Origin: Gymnopilus junonius
Taxonomy: Eukaryota > Basidiomycota > Agaricomycetes > Agaricales > Galerinaceae
Length of the DNA: 57,700 nucleotides
Direction of reading: 5' to 3'
Assembly (NCBI GenBank): GCA_015501075.1
Contig: JADNYJ010000221.1
Coordinates: forward strand, 1 to 57,700
Part shown: positions 23,101 to 34,043 of the stretch, piece after piece
Numbering within the stretch: the stretch's first letter is position 1
Layout: every line of letters starts with the position of its first letter
Notes under the pieces: generated by a model
Database searches by the model: none
What the model saw: only the letters and a program-made list of their open reading frames with translations
Told to the model about the DNA's origin: nothing
Translations under genes and position numbers: made by a program

Positions 23101-24011
23101 GAATAGTTAGACCGCTTCTGGGAAACTTCGAAGTGGGAACCATCCACTCTGGTCTGTGTCGCGACAGTAGTCGCCCCACTGACCGGAACAAGCAGGCCAT
23201 TGCAGCTTCACTTGTGTTTCGCCAAGGAGTCGAGGTGCATGCATCTCGATACGTGGCAGGGAGTGCTCTTGCAGAGGATGCTGAGCTCTACTCCCTTTGT
23301 ACTGCAATTGTCCGGGCCTGTGCCATGGACAATTGTGACTACATTGTTATCATGTCGGACTCCACCAAGGCTTTGGGGAGTCTGCTTGATGCCACCGTGC
23401 ATTCCGGCCAAGCTCATTCCTTGGCCGTTATCTGCACCCTTACTGAGTGGTGGACCAGAGGCCCTGACCGCCACATCTCCCTTCATCATGTCCCATCTTC
23501 TTTGAAGTGGGGCATACACTACCAAGCTCATGTCTTGGCGACTGAGCTTTCAGTATTGGTGGGGCCTAATATGCCCCACTCACTTGCTTCACTGCGTAAA
23601 GCAGCTGATGACAACCCGGGGGAAGGCTGGCAAGAGTTGTTCCAGCAACCCTCATACTCAGGGCGACAATTTCTGTCACTCACCGACCTCGACGGGGGTC
23701 GACTCGAACCACGGGCCAAACGAGGTGGTCCCTGGCTTCAAGCTGCAGGCGGCGACGTGACTCTCTTTACTAGGATCACTCGCACCATCACCAACCATGC
23801 TCCCATTGGGGAGTATTACTCTCGATTCAACATCCCTGAATCCACCAGTTGTGAGTGCGGCCACCATACCCAAACCCATGATCACCTATTCCAATCATGT
23901 CCCCAACATGATCCTCATGACTATCCAGTCCGCCTGGATCAGCTCGTTTCCTTCCTGAAGGCTAACCCCATGGCATTCGCCTTCAACCGCCCCCCTCGGG
24001 GTGTCAGATAA
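20177..24011 (+). pseudogene. LINE ORF2, nearly intact
   Basis: One of the better ORF2 copies. 20177-20851: APE domain, intact from MRRKEDVRIISYNCNQNYG to TEELSAGTQ, then TGA (CGA to TGA). Frameshifts follow near 20900-21290. 21289-21684: linker and RT start, ending in TGA at 21682-21684 where other copies have CCG-AAC. 21703-23106: RT with GVGQGSALSLVLLALF; YVDD is changed to SYVNDGTL, so a catalytic Asp is lost; then the region before RNase H, ending in TAG. 23133-24011: RNase H (DSSRPTD, EDAELYSL, IVIMSDSTKA) and the finger CECGHHTQTHDHLFQSC. Stop at 24009-24011. Confidence 0.88.
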
Positions 24012-24479
24012 CTTGGTCGGGCAAGGTAGGTGCTGTCCTGCTGGCTGGATTTATCAGTTTGGGGTGTGCTCAGAACAGAGTCCTAATACTTGGTGGGCTT
24101 TGGCTTTGCTGGGTTGAGGGTGGGGGCTTTGGTTCTGGAGCTTTGGCACTATCGACAGACCTTGTAGCCCCCTGCTTCGGCGACCCGAAATGGTCTGCCT
24201 TCAGTGGCTAACACAGTATGTGCGCATCCTGGGCTGTCGGGTCTGGCTGGCGGGCCCCCCTCCGGTGCCCTTCCACTACTTTGTTGGACCCCTCCCTTCG
24301 GTCGGGGCATCAACGAGAGTACGGGCCCACTGTTTTGTGGTCCTAATTTGGCCCGCGAGAGCCAGTCTCACACTAGGCGTAGTTTAACGGTAGATTACTT
24401 GGGTGTATGTATATCTGCGACCGGACTGCTTTCGCGCACCGGTATATAAATCCTTGATTTAAAAAAAAAAAAAAAAAAA

Positions 24480-25949
24480 GAGTCAGCCAATACCCAACCC
24501 GGAGGCAGGCATTAGCTAACTGCATGAACACCTGAAGACAGTGTTCATCGTGAATAATCACCTTAAGGTGTGACCACTTAATATGATCAGGACCCAGCGC
24601 TGAGTTGTTAGAACAGGATGCCAAGGCCTCCCTCAGTTCTAGCAGTGAAAAGGCAGTCCACTCTCGCACTTCCATATCAGGAAGGGAGGTGAGACCACTA
24701 ATATCATACGGTCAGTCAGAGGCCGAATTGTACATGCCATGAAGGGCATCCCAAAGGGAGGGCATATCATGACAGGGCTGCCCATTGTATTGGATAGCCT
24801 TGGAGGGTGGTAACTTGCGCTGCTGGATCCAATTCATGAGATCCCAGGGGTGCTTGTTAGTAGTGGCAACTTCAGTGATGTGCTCATCAAAGAACTTGCG
24901 TTTAGCAGCTTTAACAGCCCTGCAGAAAATTTTATGGTTATCGTGAGAACTATCCCACTGATAAGCATCGAAGGAATCCTCACACAAATTGTCCCACCAA
25001 GGACGGGAGTGAGGGGAAAGATGAATCATCTTGGAAAACTTTTGCCAAGCCTCCGAGAAAGCAGAAGCCACATCCGAAGACACAGCCTCCACCCAATCCA
25101 GGGTATTGATCGGCGCAAAGGGATCAATGCCCTTGAGCTTCTCAATGATGGACAACACGAAGTCATCCAATTGATCCGGTGGCAGTGAGCACATCGGAAC
25201 AGTCACTGCCGCCAGAGCAACAGAAATAGAACAGGCCAGTGGAACATGGTCCAATGGCCCACACCACAATTCACCTCGCCGAGTGCCTGCAGACAGCTCC
25301 TCGGTAGGTTGAACAAAGATGAGGTCAATCACCGACTCTCATAGTGATGGGTTTCCAGGGATGTGAGTAGGACCCGGATTGACTGGAAGAGAAAGCATCA
25401 GCCCCAGCATAGCTGCCATGTTCAGCAGGTTGTTAGCTGTCGTCCGATGATGCAGGACACCAGGGTCCCACTTATTCGAATGACAGTTGAAGTCTCCCCC
25501 CATGTAATGAAACATGGGAGAAAGTCGGCTTGCTCAGTGAGCAGGTCGATGGCCATGTGCTTGTCATCAGAATACACATTCAGCAAGTTAAGGATGGTGT
25601 CCCCAGTAAACAGAGAAACCACCATGATATCACAGTGATCTATAAGATTGCAGCGCATGGCAGGGTGCCAGGGGTTCAACCTCGTCGAAACGTAGGTCAG
25701 AACACATGGTCAGAGCCCAGTGGGGTCAGGCCGAACCATGGCCTTCCAATCAGGGTGGTTCAGTGCACCAATAACTGCCTCATCTTCGGGACCTCTTGAA
25801 GATGGGGCACGTCATATCTCACGCCAAGGTGGCTCTTGCAAGAAAATAATGTCAAAAGAATCTTTCAGATGGTCTAGAAGTACATCGATATGACCAAAAT
25901 TTGGGTTACAATTGTATGAAATAATTCTAATGTCCTCCTTTCTTCTCAT
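24480..25949 (-). pseudogene. LINE ORF2 N-terminal part (APE to start of RT)
   Basis: Starts at the TAATG overlap (25949). The APE domain lies 25945-25250 with several stops (VVSLFTGDTILNLLNVYS, a damaged GGDFN region, DLIFVQPTEELSAGTRR, GPLDHVPLACSIS). The linker (WDNLCEDSFDAYQ...NWIQQRKLPPSKAIQYN) ends in frame near 24712, then the RT start MEVREWTAFSLLELREALAS to ACLRVGYWLT at 24480. Confidence 0.85.
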
Positions 25950-27931
25950 TATCGAGCTAGAGGAGGGACATTAGATGTCAAGGTCCGGAGTGCACATCTA
26001 TCATGTACCTCACAGTATTTAGCTACGATCCAATCATGATCAAAGCAGTGTTCCCAGAACTTGCAGTTGCATCCTGTGGCAGGGTGCTCGCCCCTGCAAT
26101 TGGGGCAGCAGGCCTTGTGGGGGCATGGCTCACCTGCTGGGGTGGGGTGGCACATATCATCCGAATCCAGCGGAGGCTGGTTACAGCAAGGTGTGAGGGC
26201 GCGATGCTCATCCGTGGTGTGAGGCCTGCCGCACCATGCACAGCAGTGCTGGTGGGCCCTACAATCCTTGGTGAGATGACCCCAGTGCTGGCAGCACTGG
26301 CACATGGGGACACCTCATCGGGCGGTGGCCAGCTTTACATAAAGCAGCTTGTCCTTGTAGCAAAAAGCTTTGTTGATAAGCGTCTTCGCAGTTTGTCCAG
26401 TCTGGGAATCCCAGATCTCAAAGTAGCAGTCGAACTTAGAGCTCTTTGCCGATTGATGTATGAGGTGTGCATGCCCTGCAAAAGGAATGCCCGAGAAGAG
26501 AGGGGCCCTTTCGAGCACTCTCTCAATGTCGGCGATGGTGGTAACAGTCTTCTGGAAGACATCTGAGTAGTAGGGGACATCCAGAACCTTCAAGAAGGCT
26601 TTGGACATCAGTAATCTGACCCAAGGCATCAACCCCTTATATTCATCAGAGGTGCCTTTGACAACATTGTAGATAGCACCCCGAAGGAGCATAAGCTCAT
26701 CACTTGTGGGTACGTGATTGGTGTGCAGAGCCCAACTGCGATAGGCGGGTTCCGCAGAGGTGATCTGAATGTCGAATCAGTCAAGAGCCATCATCCGGTT
26801 GATCTCATCAACCAGCATAGCAAGTATGACGTTCTTCAGCGTGAAGTCATTGAACACCACGAGAACTTGGTGGCGCATTGGGCCTGCTGTGACAAAGTCC
26901 AGCCCTTTAGACTTGGCTGGGGTAGAGGGTCTAGTCGGGCCCTGAGAGGGTCTGGGACCGGGGTCTGGGCCCGGGCCTGAAGCAGCCTGAGTCCAGGTTT
27001 GTGGTGCCATTTGAGTGACTGCATGCTCAAAATAGTGATTAGTAAGTGATCCACGGGATGAGGACCCCGGAACTGGTGTCTGGAGTTTCGAGGCGAAGGA
27101 GCACTTGGGGTGAGAGGAAAGAGGAATAGGAGGGGCCCTGGAGGGGCAGCCTCTGGTATTGGACTAGCTTTGCCTTCTGTTTGCAGGGCTGAAGCTTGGT
27201 ATGAGAAGAAACAGGAGCGGGAGCCTTGGGAGGCTCCACAGGATCCGCTGGAGGGCCAGTCTGCTTTGGAGGGGCAGACTGGGAAGATGAAGGCTCAGGA
27301 GGGGAGCAGTGGCTCCTCCTCGAGTCTTCACTAGGTCTCGATACATGAGGTCCACAAAGGAACTGTCTGAATCAATAAGGTTATGGATGACCGACCATCT
27401 AAGAGACGGCGATCGCGTGCTGACGCCCATGGCCTCCTTGGCCCAAGGGGAAGTATTGATCGAATTCACTATCTTAGTGAAGAGACTGACATAATCAGAG
27501 CGGTCTGCCCCTGATAAAGTAGAAGGGCCATTGGTCATCATAAATGAACCAATGGTCTTTAGTGACTCCGCCACAGTGACCCAGTCCCCCTCCGATCCTG
27601 TGAGGGAAAGGGCAGTAGGCTGTGGCTCTGGAGTAGTGCTTGGGAGAGGAAAACGAATGGTATCATCATCCTCTCCCATGGAAACATCGGGGGATGAAGC
27701 CCTCGAAGCAATGGAGTAGTGGCCCATGAGTGTATGCTGACTGAGACTCAGCCTCCTCCCGCTCATGAGGAGCAGGGGTGGCGAAGCATATCTCTCTCAA
27801 ACGGATCAAGAGGACGATGAACCCTCAGGGGTTGGGGACTTGGTACTCGAAGCTCTGACTGATGGTAAATGCCCACCAGAGGCAGAGAGGGAGGGGTGCT
27901 TGGGCATGGACGATGATGATCGCTTGGACAT
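25949..27931 (-). pseudogene. LINE ORF1
   Basis: ATG at 27931 corresponds to the MSKRSSSS start of other copies; frames are broken near 27770, 27160 and 26700. The conserved middle (KAFLKVLDVPYYSDVFQK, FNDFTLKNVILAMLVDEIN) and zinc knuckles (CQCCQHWGHLTKDC, CAWCGRPHTTDEH, CPNCRGEHPATGC) are readable to the TAA at 25949-25951, which overlaps the ORF2 ATG. Confidence 0.82.
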
Positions 27932-28072
27932 TGACTTGCACTAAAGGTGCATACACACTCGAATAGCAATAAACACTATCCAAGGACCAGATCGCAGGTT
28001 GTTGAAGAAAATTGCAGTGTTGCAAGTATATCGACATTTTGTGATGGTGGTGGTCTGTGGGAAAGAAGGATG

Positions 28073-30233
28073 TGTCTGCTCTTATTGGTAAAACACCTTA
28101 TGAAGGATGGCATGGAAGCAAGCCAAGTGTGAGTCATTTGAGGGTCTGGGGATGTGTTGCATATGTTCATATTCAGCGGGACAAGAGGGAGAAGTTAGGT
28201 TCTCATATGGAGAAGTGTATCTTTATTGGGTATCCTGATGGTTACAAGGGATGGAAGTTTTACAACCCGGTAACTAAGAAGATCATTATCTGTGAACGTG
28301 CAGATTTTGATGAGCGCTACACATTTGGTGGCCAACTATTGCAAGGACCTAATTCAGATTCAGGAACTCCTCCAACAGAACCACGCCCACTGGTTCCAAT
28401 GCAGGAAAATGATGATGCACCATCTAATGTCAGTGACAATCTTCTGCCACAATTAGAGGTTCAGCCTACAGCAGAACCCATTGTACAGCCTGTGCGTCAG
28501 CCAGCTATTAGGAAACCAGAAGAAGTCAAACCAGAACCTGAACTTGATGAACCACGAGCTGAATCACCTGGGCTTGAATATTTGGATGATGATCCTCAAG
28601 AAGAGCATGAAGCACTGCCATCTCCTGTTCCTAGACTTAGACACCGCCGCAGAAATGAGGTTGATCCAGTTGAGTTATCAGACTCTGATGATAGGCCATT
28701 GCCTCTGAGAAGGTCTAAACGTGCTCCACATCCTCCTACTGAATGGTGGACAGTTGCTCGCAATCGTACATCAGCAGTACCTGACCCTGACCTTGATGAT
28801 GGGGATGATGATGATGAGGATTTTGAAGATGCACATGTTGTGCATGGTGGCAAACCTGACCCTCAATCATATAAGGAGGCTATTTCATCTGATGAGTCTG
28901 ATAAATGGAAGGCTTCCATGTTGGAAGAATACAACTGGCATCTGGAAAATGGAACATGGACTATTGTGGAGCTTCCTGAGGATAAGAATGCTATTGGGTG
29001 TAAATGGGTATTTAAAACCAAGTACAATGTAGATGGTCAATTGAGAGATTCAAATCACATGTGGTTGCAAAGGGCTTTAGCCAGCGACCTGGGCAGGACT
29101 ATTTTGAAACCTTTGCTTCAACTATGCATCAGGCAACTGTGCATGTTGTGTTAGCTCTGGCTGCTATTGAGGATATGGAATTGCGTTCAGTGGATATCTC
29201 CTATGCATTCACTAACAGTGATATTGATGTGGAGATCTATATGCAGCAGCCAGAGGGATTCAAGCAGGGTGGAAAGAATCATGTCTGTAAGCTCAACAAG
29301 TCCCTGTATGGGTTAAAGCAGGCTTCACGCTTGTGGGGTGAGACCTTAGGAAAGGTGCTGTCTGATCTTGGGTTTAGGAAGACCTATAGTGATGCCTCAC
29401 TCTACATCTATGACCGAGATGGCATCAAAGTCATAGTACCTGTCTTTGTTGATGACATTACTATGGCATCTAAGTCAAAGGAATGCTGGACAACTTTGTA
29501 ATTGAACTCGGCAAGCAATTCAAACTAAGAGATCTAGGTGAAACCCACTTCTTATTAGGTGTTGAAGTAACCAGGGATCGCAAGAATCGCAAATTGTACC
29601 TGGCTCAGCGCCAGTACATCATCAATAAGCTGGAAGAGTTCAATATGGCTGATTGCAAACCAATTGGCACACCTATGGTGCCTGGTTCAAAGTTGACCTC
29701 TGAGCAAAGTCCTAAGACTATGGATGAAGTGATAGAAATGAAAGACATCCCATACATAAGCGCGTTGGATCCCTCATGTATCTGGCTACCATGACTCGTC
29801 CTGATATTGCATACACTGTTGGTGTATTAGCCCCTTTAATTCCAATCCTGGAATAACCCACTGGAAGGCTGTCAGACACCTGTTCCGCTATTTGAAGGGC
29901 ACAGTTGATATGAAGCTAGAGTATGGTCCTGATGAAGAGATTGGCAATCACTTGTTTGCAACTTATTGTGATGCTGATCATGGTGGGGACAAGGACTGTG
30001 GCAAATCAACTAGTGGATGCATGGTTAAGCTTGGTTCAGGGGTTGTTTCATGGCAAAGCAAACTGCAGCCTGTGGTCACTAGGTCAACAACAGAAGCAGA
30101 GTTCATTGCTGGAGGAGCTGCTGGCATGGAGATAAGATGGATGCAGAATCTGTTATAGGAATTGGGCTATCATCCTACTACACCTGCAAAGTTGTACATG
30201 GACAATCAGTCAGCCATGTCTGTTGCAAAGAAT
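28073..30233 (+). pseudogene. Copia B pol: integrase end, RT, RNase H
   Basis: Integrase C-terminus (HMEKCIFIGYPDGYKGWKFY, ICERADFDERY), then an acidic linker rich in Pro/Asp (28340-28860). RT_2 domain: WKASMLEEYNWHLENGTWTI, GCKWVFKTKYNVDGQL; frameshift near 29065; FSQRPGQDYFETFAST, LRSVDISYAFTNSDIDVEIY, LNKSLYGLKQASRLWGE, VPVFVDDITMAS (catalytic VDD); frameshift near 29490; FKLRDLGETHFLLGVEV; frameshift near 29765; YLATMTRPDIAYTV. RNase H: YCDADHGGDKDCGKSTSGC, VVSWQSKLQPVVTRSTTEAE; TAG at 30156-30158; then KLYMDNQSAMSVAKN, cut at 30233 by an insertion. Confidence 0.87.
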
Positions 30234-30265
30234 GAGGTCTTTACACTCCCCCCCATATTTAGGTT

Positions 30266-30725
30266 GGACTCCACTGGGAGTCCCAAGTCCCATGGGAGTC
30301 CAATGGATTCCCAGGGACTCCCAGGGAGTCACATGGGAGTTGCTGGACTACCAGAGACTCCCAAGGGAGTCCCAAGGAGTCCTATGGGAGTCCCAACTCA
30401 GTCCCACCTAGTCCCAGGGAATCCCAACTCAGTCCCACTCAATCCCATGGGAGTTCCACTCAGTCCCAACCTAGTCCCACTCAGTCCCATAGAGTCCCAA
30501 CCCAGTCCCACTCAGTCCTATGGAGTCCTAACCCAGTCCCACTCAGTTCTATGGGAGTCCTTGGGAGTCCCAACCCAGTCCCACTTAGTCCCAACTCAGT
30601 CCTGCCCAGTCCTGCTCAGTCCCAGGGAGTCCCAAGGAATCCCAACTCAGTCCCACCCAGTCTGACTTAGTCCCACTCAGTCCCAAGTCAGTCCCACTCA
30701 GTCCCACTCAGTCCTAACTTATTCT
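30266..30725 (+). repeat. Left subterminal AGTCCCA repeat array
   Basis: Dense irregular array of about 10-bp units AGTCCCA + ACTC/CTC/AGTC. The first 150 bp also hold the palindromic form GGGAGTCCC and its partner GGGACTCCC. It is not a uniform satellite: unit spacing varies. Confidence 0.85.
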
Positions 30726-30940
30726 AGCCAGTTTTGCAAATCACATAAATAGATGTAGGGACTTTGATCAATCAGGCTACTTTAAAAAGTGCTTTTTAAT
30801 AAATATTGTACTTCTAGTGAGTCTTAGGTTCAATTTACATATGTGCTATTTAGTTTTAATTTGCTATATATAATACATTGATACACCTGATGTAGGAAGG
30901 TGTGAACAAAGCTTAATATATATACTATCTTCTTTTGAAT

Positions 30941-31500
30941 TTATTGCTTTGCATCTAGAGTATGGACTAGCTTATGTGTTTCTTGCATTTTGGCAAGAAA
31001 ATAGGATTTTTGCTTTGAATCCATGCTAGGTGTAAATTTAGCAATACCACTCACTAGTTCATTGGATGTCTTCTGGAATAGGGAGAATACCAAGGACTTC
31101 AGAGGTGCACATATAAAGGCTCTCATTAATCTACTCTGTGAGTTTATAAGAGTCAATAAGCATATTGCAAAGGGTGCTTAAATGTTCCTGAATCTTATTT
31201 GTAGTCTATATAGAAAAATAACTTTAGTATCACAAAATTTGAAATACATACTACCTTCTGTTGAATTTGTTCCTCATGCACAGCATTGCTATATATTGGT
31301 AGGCCACTAGCTTTTTTGGCTAAACCTATAGCTGTGCAGAGTGCAATACTAGGCAAATCAGATAAAAATCCATCTCTGATAAGGTCAAGGATACTGTGTA
31401 CTGTCTGCCATATGTATAAGTTTGTTGAACAGAGAAATACCATTAGTTGCATCTTTGAAAAGTCTATAGATTTTGGAAAACATTTGCAACCCTTGGACAA
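30941..31500 (-). pseudogene. Decayed minus-strand frames inside the DNA element
   Basis: Two minus-strand frames, 31195-31500 (ILDLIRDGFLSDLPSIALCT...GLAKKASGLPIYSNAVHEEQ) and 30941-31156 (RLMRAFICAPLKSLVFSLFQ...FTPSMDSKQKSYFLAKMQET), could be exons of one old gene, the spacing between them containing no clear intron. I recognise no transposase domain. The rest of the interior (31510-32180) is AT-rich without a supported gene. Confidence 0.3.
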
Positions 31501-32189
31501 AGAATGTTAATCAAACCAGGCTATTGAAGCCAGCCTATTATCTACTTCTATAAGAAAATCTCAGTCTCCCAAGTCTTCATTTCAGACATTGTCAGCTATT
31601 TTGACTTTATATGTAAATTATAAGGTAGACAAACCAAACTTATTAAAAAACTCAATCCTCATGGAAGGTGAATCAGCAACAGTCACTGATAATACACCAC
31701 AAAATAATTCTTTATCAATCAAAACTCTCTAGTGGATAGGGCACAAAATTTAGAACTAGGGTGAGTTTGCACCATGAAAAATGCCTCCAGAAGAGCAAAT
31801 TTTATTTGTTAATCTATGAAAAAATATACATAATTTCTTAGGCAGAAAAGGCACAGACTGATGATACTAAGCATTATGAGATTAGAATACAGATAATGAT
31901 ATAGAGCTTGTGCCAAAGACTAGAGGTTTCAAGAAAAAAATAATCTACCAAAAAATAAAAATCTCCAGTGAGCACATTCTATAAATGAGTGCCTGGCTCT
32001 ACCTTGAAATTTTGATGAATCTCTGTAATGAGAAACTGAACATACCTATGTGCCCATTACTGTCTCAATTATAATTAATTACTTTATTAGTCTAATTTTC
32101 CTACCATGGTTTATTTATCTGCAGCCCAGAGTCTGGCCATTATAGCTGTTCTGCACTATGGCAAACAAAAGTCCTACCTACATATTCTC

Positions 32190-32500
32190 AACCCAGTTCC
32201 AACCTAGTCCCATCCAGTCACAACCTAGTCTCACTTAGTCCCAAGTCAGTCCCACTTAGTCCCAAGTCAGTCCCACTCAATCCCATGGGAGTCCCAACTC
32301 AGTCCCAACTCAGTCCTACCCAGTCCCAACTCAGTCCCAGGGAGTCCCAACTCAGTCCCAACTCAGTCCACTCAGTCCCATGGAGTCCCAACTCAGTCCC
32401 ATAGGAGTCCCAACCCAGTCCCACTCAATCCCATAGGAGTCTCAACCTAGTCCCAGGGATTCTATAGAGTCCAATAGACTCCCAAGGAGTCCCTAGGAGC
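32190..32500 (+). repeat. Right subterminal AGTCCCA repeat array
   Basis: Same unit family as the left array (CAGTCCCAACTCAGTCCCA forms), in the same orientation on the plus strand, ending about 45 bp from the right end of the element. Confidence 0.85.
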
Positions 32501-32544
32501 CATGACTCCAAGCAGAAACAATTTGGGGGGGAGTACTAAGTACT

Positions 32545-32732
32545 GCAAAGATCCAGAACATCATGGGCGAATGAAGCATTTGGATCTTTGCTTTTACTGG
32601 TTGCGGGATCAGGTAGAGATGAAAAGGATTCTGCCCCATTATATTCGAACAGAGGACATGCCTGCAGATCTGTTGACCAAGGCACTGCCTAAGCCCCAAG
32701 TGAAGAAGCTTAGAGAGTTAATGGATTGGTAA
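32545..32732 (+). pseudogene. Copia B polyprotein C-terminus
   Basis: Copia sequence resumes after the insertion: PEHHGRMKHLDLCFYWLRDQ, then MPADLLTKALPKPQVKKLRE and MDW with TAA at 32730-32732. This is the conserved RNase H end of copia polyproteins (HLD..FH/YW.RD...DMPADLLTKAL). The single-base loss at 32551 shifts it relative to the upstream part. Confidence 0.85.
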
Positions 32733-32810
32733 TGGAGATGTTCGATCAGGGGGTTGTTTGGAAGATATGGAGTGAATGATGCTCCATCTCCTTGAATTGT
32801 TGAAGTGTTT

Positions 32811-32823
32811 CATCAGGGGGTTG
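32811..32823 (+). promoter_or_regulatory. Polypurine tract region of copia B
   Basis: CATCAGGGGGTTG immediately precedes the 3' LTR; the AGGGGG run is the likely plus-strand primer. A near copy (GATCAGGGGGTTG) lies 67 bp upstream, at 32744-32756. Confidence 0.5.
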
Positions 32824-33030
32824 TGTTAGAAGTAGTGATCAAACACTTCTAACAATGTTCTATAAACATTAGAATAGACTTAGAATTAGTTCACTTCATT
32901 TGGACACTTGTAGTTTACTAAGTTTCTGCTTTTGGTACGTTTTCTCTAGTATTTTGCGAATTACTCGCGTAGAGTTAGAATTCAGAAAACGGATTTGAGA
33001 TCTGAAATCAGGTCGAAAATCCGGTTCTAG
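32824..33030 (+). repeat. Copia B 3' LTR, truncated
   Basis: Starts TGTTAGAAGTAGTG and follows the copia C LTR (56262 on) almost base for base, except a short deletion near 32872 and a few changes, up to CCGGTTCTAG. There a LINE 3' end begins; the remaining ~300 bp of the LTR are not found next to the LINE nest. Confidence 0.85.
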
Positions 33031-33081
33031 TTTTTATTTTTTTTTAAAATCAAGGATTTATATACCAGTGCGTGAAAGCAG
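33031..33081 (-). mobile_element. LINE 3'-terminal fragment
   Basis: About 50 bp: T-rich start (TTTTTATTTTTTTTT) and the first bases of the LINE 3' end, interrupted at GTGAAAGCAG by a second LINE. A very short remnant of the LINE that inserted into the copia B LTR. Confidence 0.7.
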
Positions 33082-33493
33082 TTTTTTTTTTTTTTTTAAA
33101 TCAAGGATTTATATACCGGTGCGTGAAAGCAGTCCAGTTGCAGATATACATACACCCGAAGTAATCTACCATTAAACTATGCCTAGTGGAGACTGGCTCT
33201 CGCGGGCCAACTTAGGACCACAAAACAGTGGGCCCATACTCTCATTGATGCCCCGACTGAAGGGAGGGGTCCAACAAAGTAATGGAAGGGCACCGGAAGG
33301 GGGCCTGCCAGCCAGATCTGACAGCCGGGATGCACACATACTGTGTTAGCCACTGAAGGCAGACCATTTTGGGTCACCGAAGCGGGGGCTACAAGGTCTG
33401 TCGATAGTGCCGAAGCTCCAGACCAAAGCCCCACCCTCAACCCAGCAAAGCAAAGCCTGCCAAGTATTAGGACTCTGTTCTGAGTGCACCCCA

Positions 33494-33990
33494 TGTTAGA
33501 CTTGCACAAATAAGCAAGGATCTGTGTAGTTAACACAGCTCACCAACTAGTATGCTCAAGTACAGCAATGACTGAGAATCACAGAGTATAACTCAAAATG
33601 CTTATAACTTGTTCAATTCAAATTGTAGTGTCTTGCTTTCACTTGACATAGTAGGAAACATAGTATCTAATGTAGCTACATGCCCAAAAAACTGCGAGGC
33701 ATGACAAAACACCCAAAATGTGGACAATTCAAAAATGTCAAAACACAAATGTACTTTAAATGCCATGTATGCTATATCACTAGAACCGGACTTTCGACCT
33801 GATTTCAGATCTCAAATCTGTTTCCCGAAATTCTAACTCTACGCTGAGTAATTCGCAAAATACTAGAGAAAACGCGACCAAAAGCAGAAACTTAGTAAAC
33901 TACAAGTGTCCAAATGAAGTGAAACTAATTCTAAGTCTATTCTAATGTTTATAGAACATTGTTAGAAGTGTTTGATCACTACTTCTAACA
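33494..33990 (-). repeat. Solo LTR of the copia B/C family
   Basis: Complete LTR in reverse orientation (TGTTAGACTTGC...ACTTCTAACA), 497 bp, flanked on both sides by CCCCA (33489-33493 and 33991-33995), a 5-bp TSD as expected of copia integrase. It lies in a LINE 3' UTR, so the insertion is younger than that LINE. No internal copia sequence remains, which implies LTR-LTR recombination. Confidence 0.92.
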
Positions 33991-34043
33991 CCCCAATGGA
34001 CGAATCCAGCCAACAGGAACAACACCTACCTTGCCCGACCAAG

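Larger units (their letters stand above)
18607..24479 (+). mobile_element. LINE, 5'-truncated within ORF1
   Basis: Starts in ORF1 at the segment encoding SGADH and runs through ORF1, ORF2 and the 3' UTR to poly(A) at 24461-24479. It sits directly against copia A on the left and against a minus LINE RT on the right (24480). The right flank lies inside the RT of the LINE 24480-28072, so this copy inserted into that LINE; the matching left flank is gone, which indicates a deletion reaching into copia A. Confidence 0.85.
24480..28072 (-). mobile_element. LINE 5' half (minus) in copia B integrase
   Basis: Reads leftward from the conserved LINE 5' end (reverse complement CATCCTTCTTTCCC, ending at 28072) through the 5' UTR, ORF1 and the APE domain into the RT, where it stops at 24480 against the poly(A) of the neighbouring LINE. 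It joins copia B integrase coding sequence at 28073. The 3' half and its TSD are missing. Confidence 0.85.
30234..32544. mobile_element. Non-autonomous DNA transposon with subterminal repeats
   Basis: A 2.31-kb insertion in copia B RNase H. Flanks GCAAAGAAT (30225-30233) and GCAAAGAT (32545-32552) repeat the same copia bases, giving a TSD of 8-9 bp with one base lost on the right. Ends are imperfect inverted repeats sharing an exact ACTCCCCCCC, 11 bp from the left end (30245-30254) and 10 bp from the right end (32525-32534, inverted). AGTCCCA-type repeats fill both subterminal zones (30266-30725 and 32190-32500). The interior is AT-rich with only decayed frames. Subterminal motif arrays and an 8-bp TSD are features of hAT elements, so a hAT-derived non-autonomous element is the best guess; no transposase is recognised. 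Confidence 0.65.
28073..33030 (+). mobile_element. Ty1/copia element B, 3' half
   Basis: Integrase end (28073 on), RT, RNase H, an inserted DNA-transposon-like element (30234-32544), the polyprotein end (32545-32732), polypurine tract and the first 207 bp of the 3' LTR, which is cut by a LINE at 33031. It is a family distinct from element A (compare TPYEGWHGSKPSVSHLRVWG with TPYEAWNHQKLDISHFRVWG), and its LTR is nearly identical to that of element C. Confidence 0.85.

Noticed and set aside
30266..30725. CRISPR-like array
   Set aside because: Units are about 10 bp with variable spacing, there are no unique spacers or cas genes, and the genome is eukaryotic.
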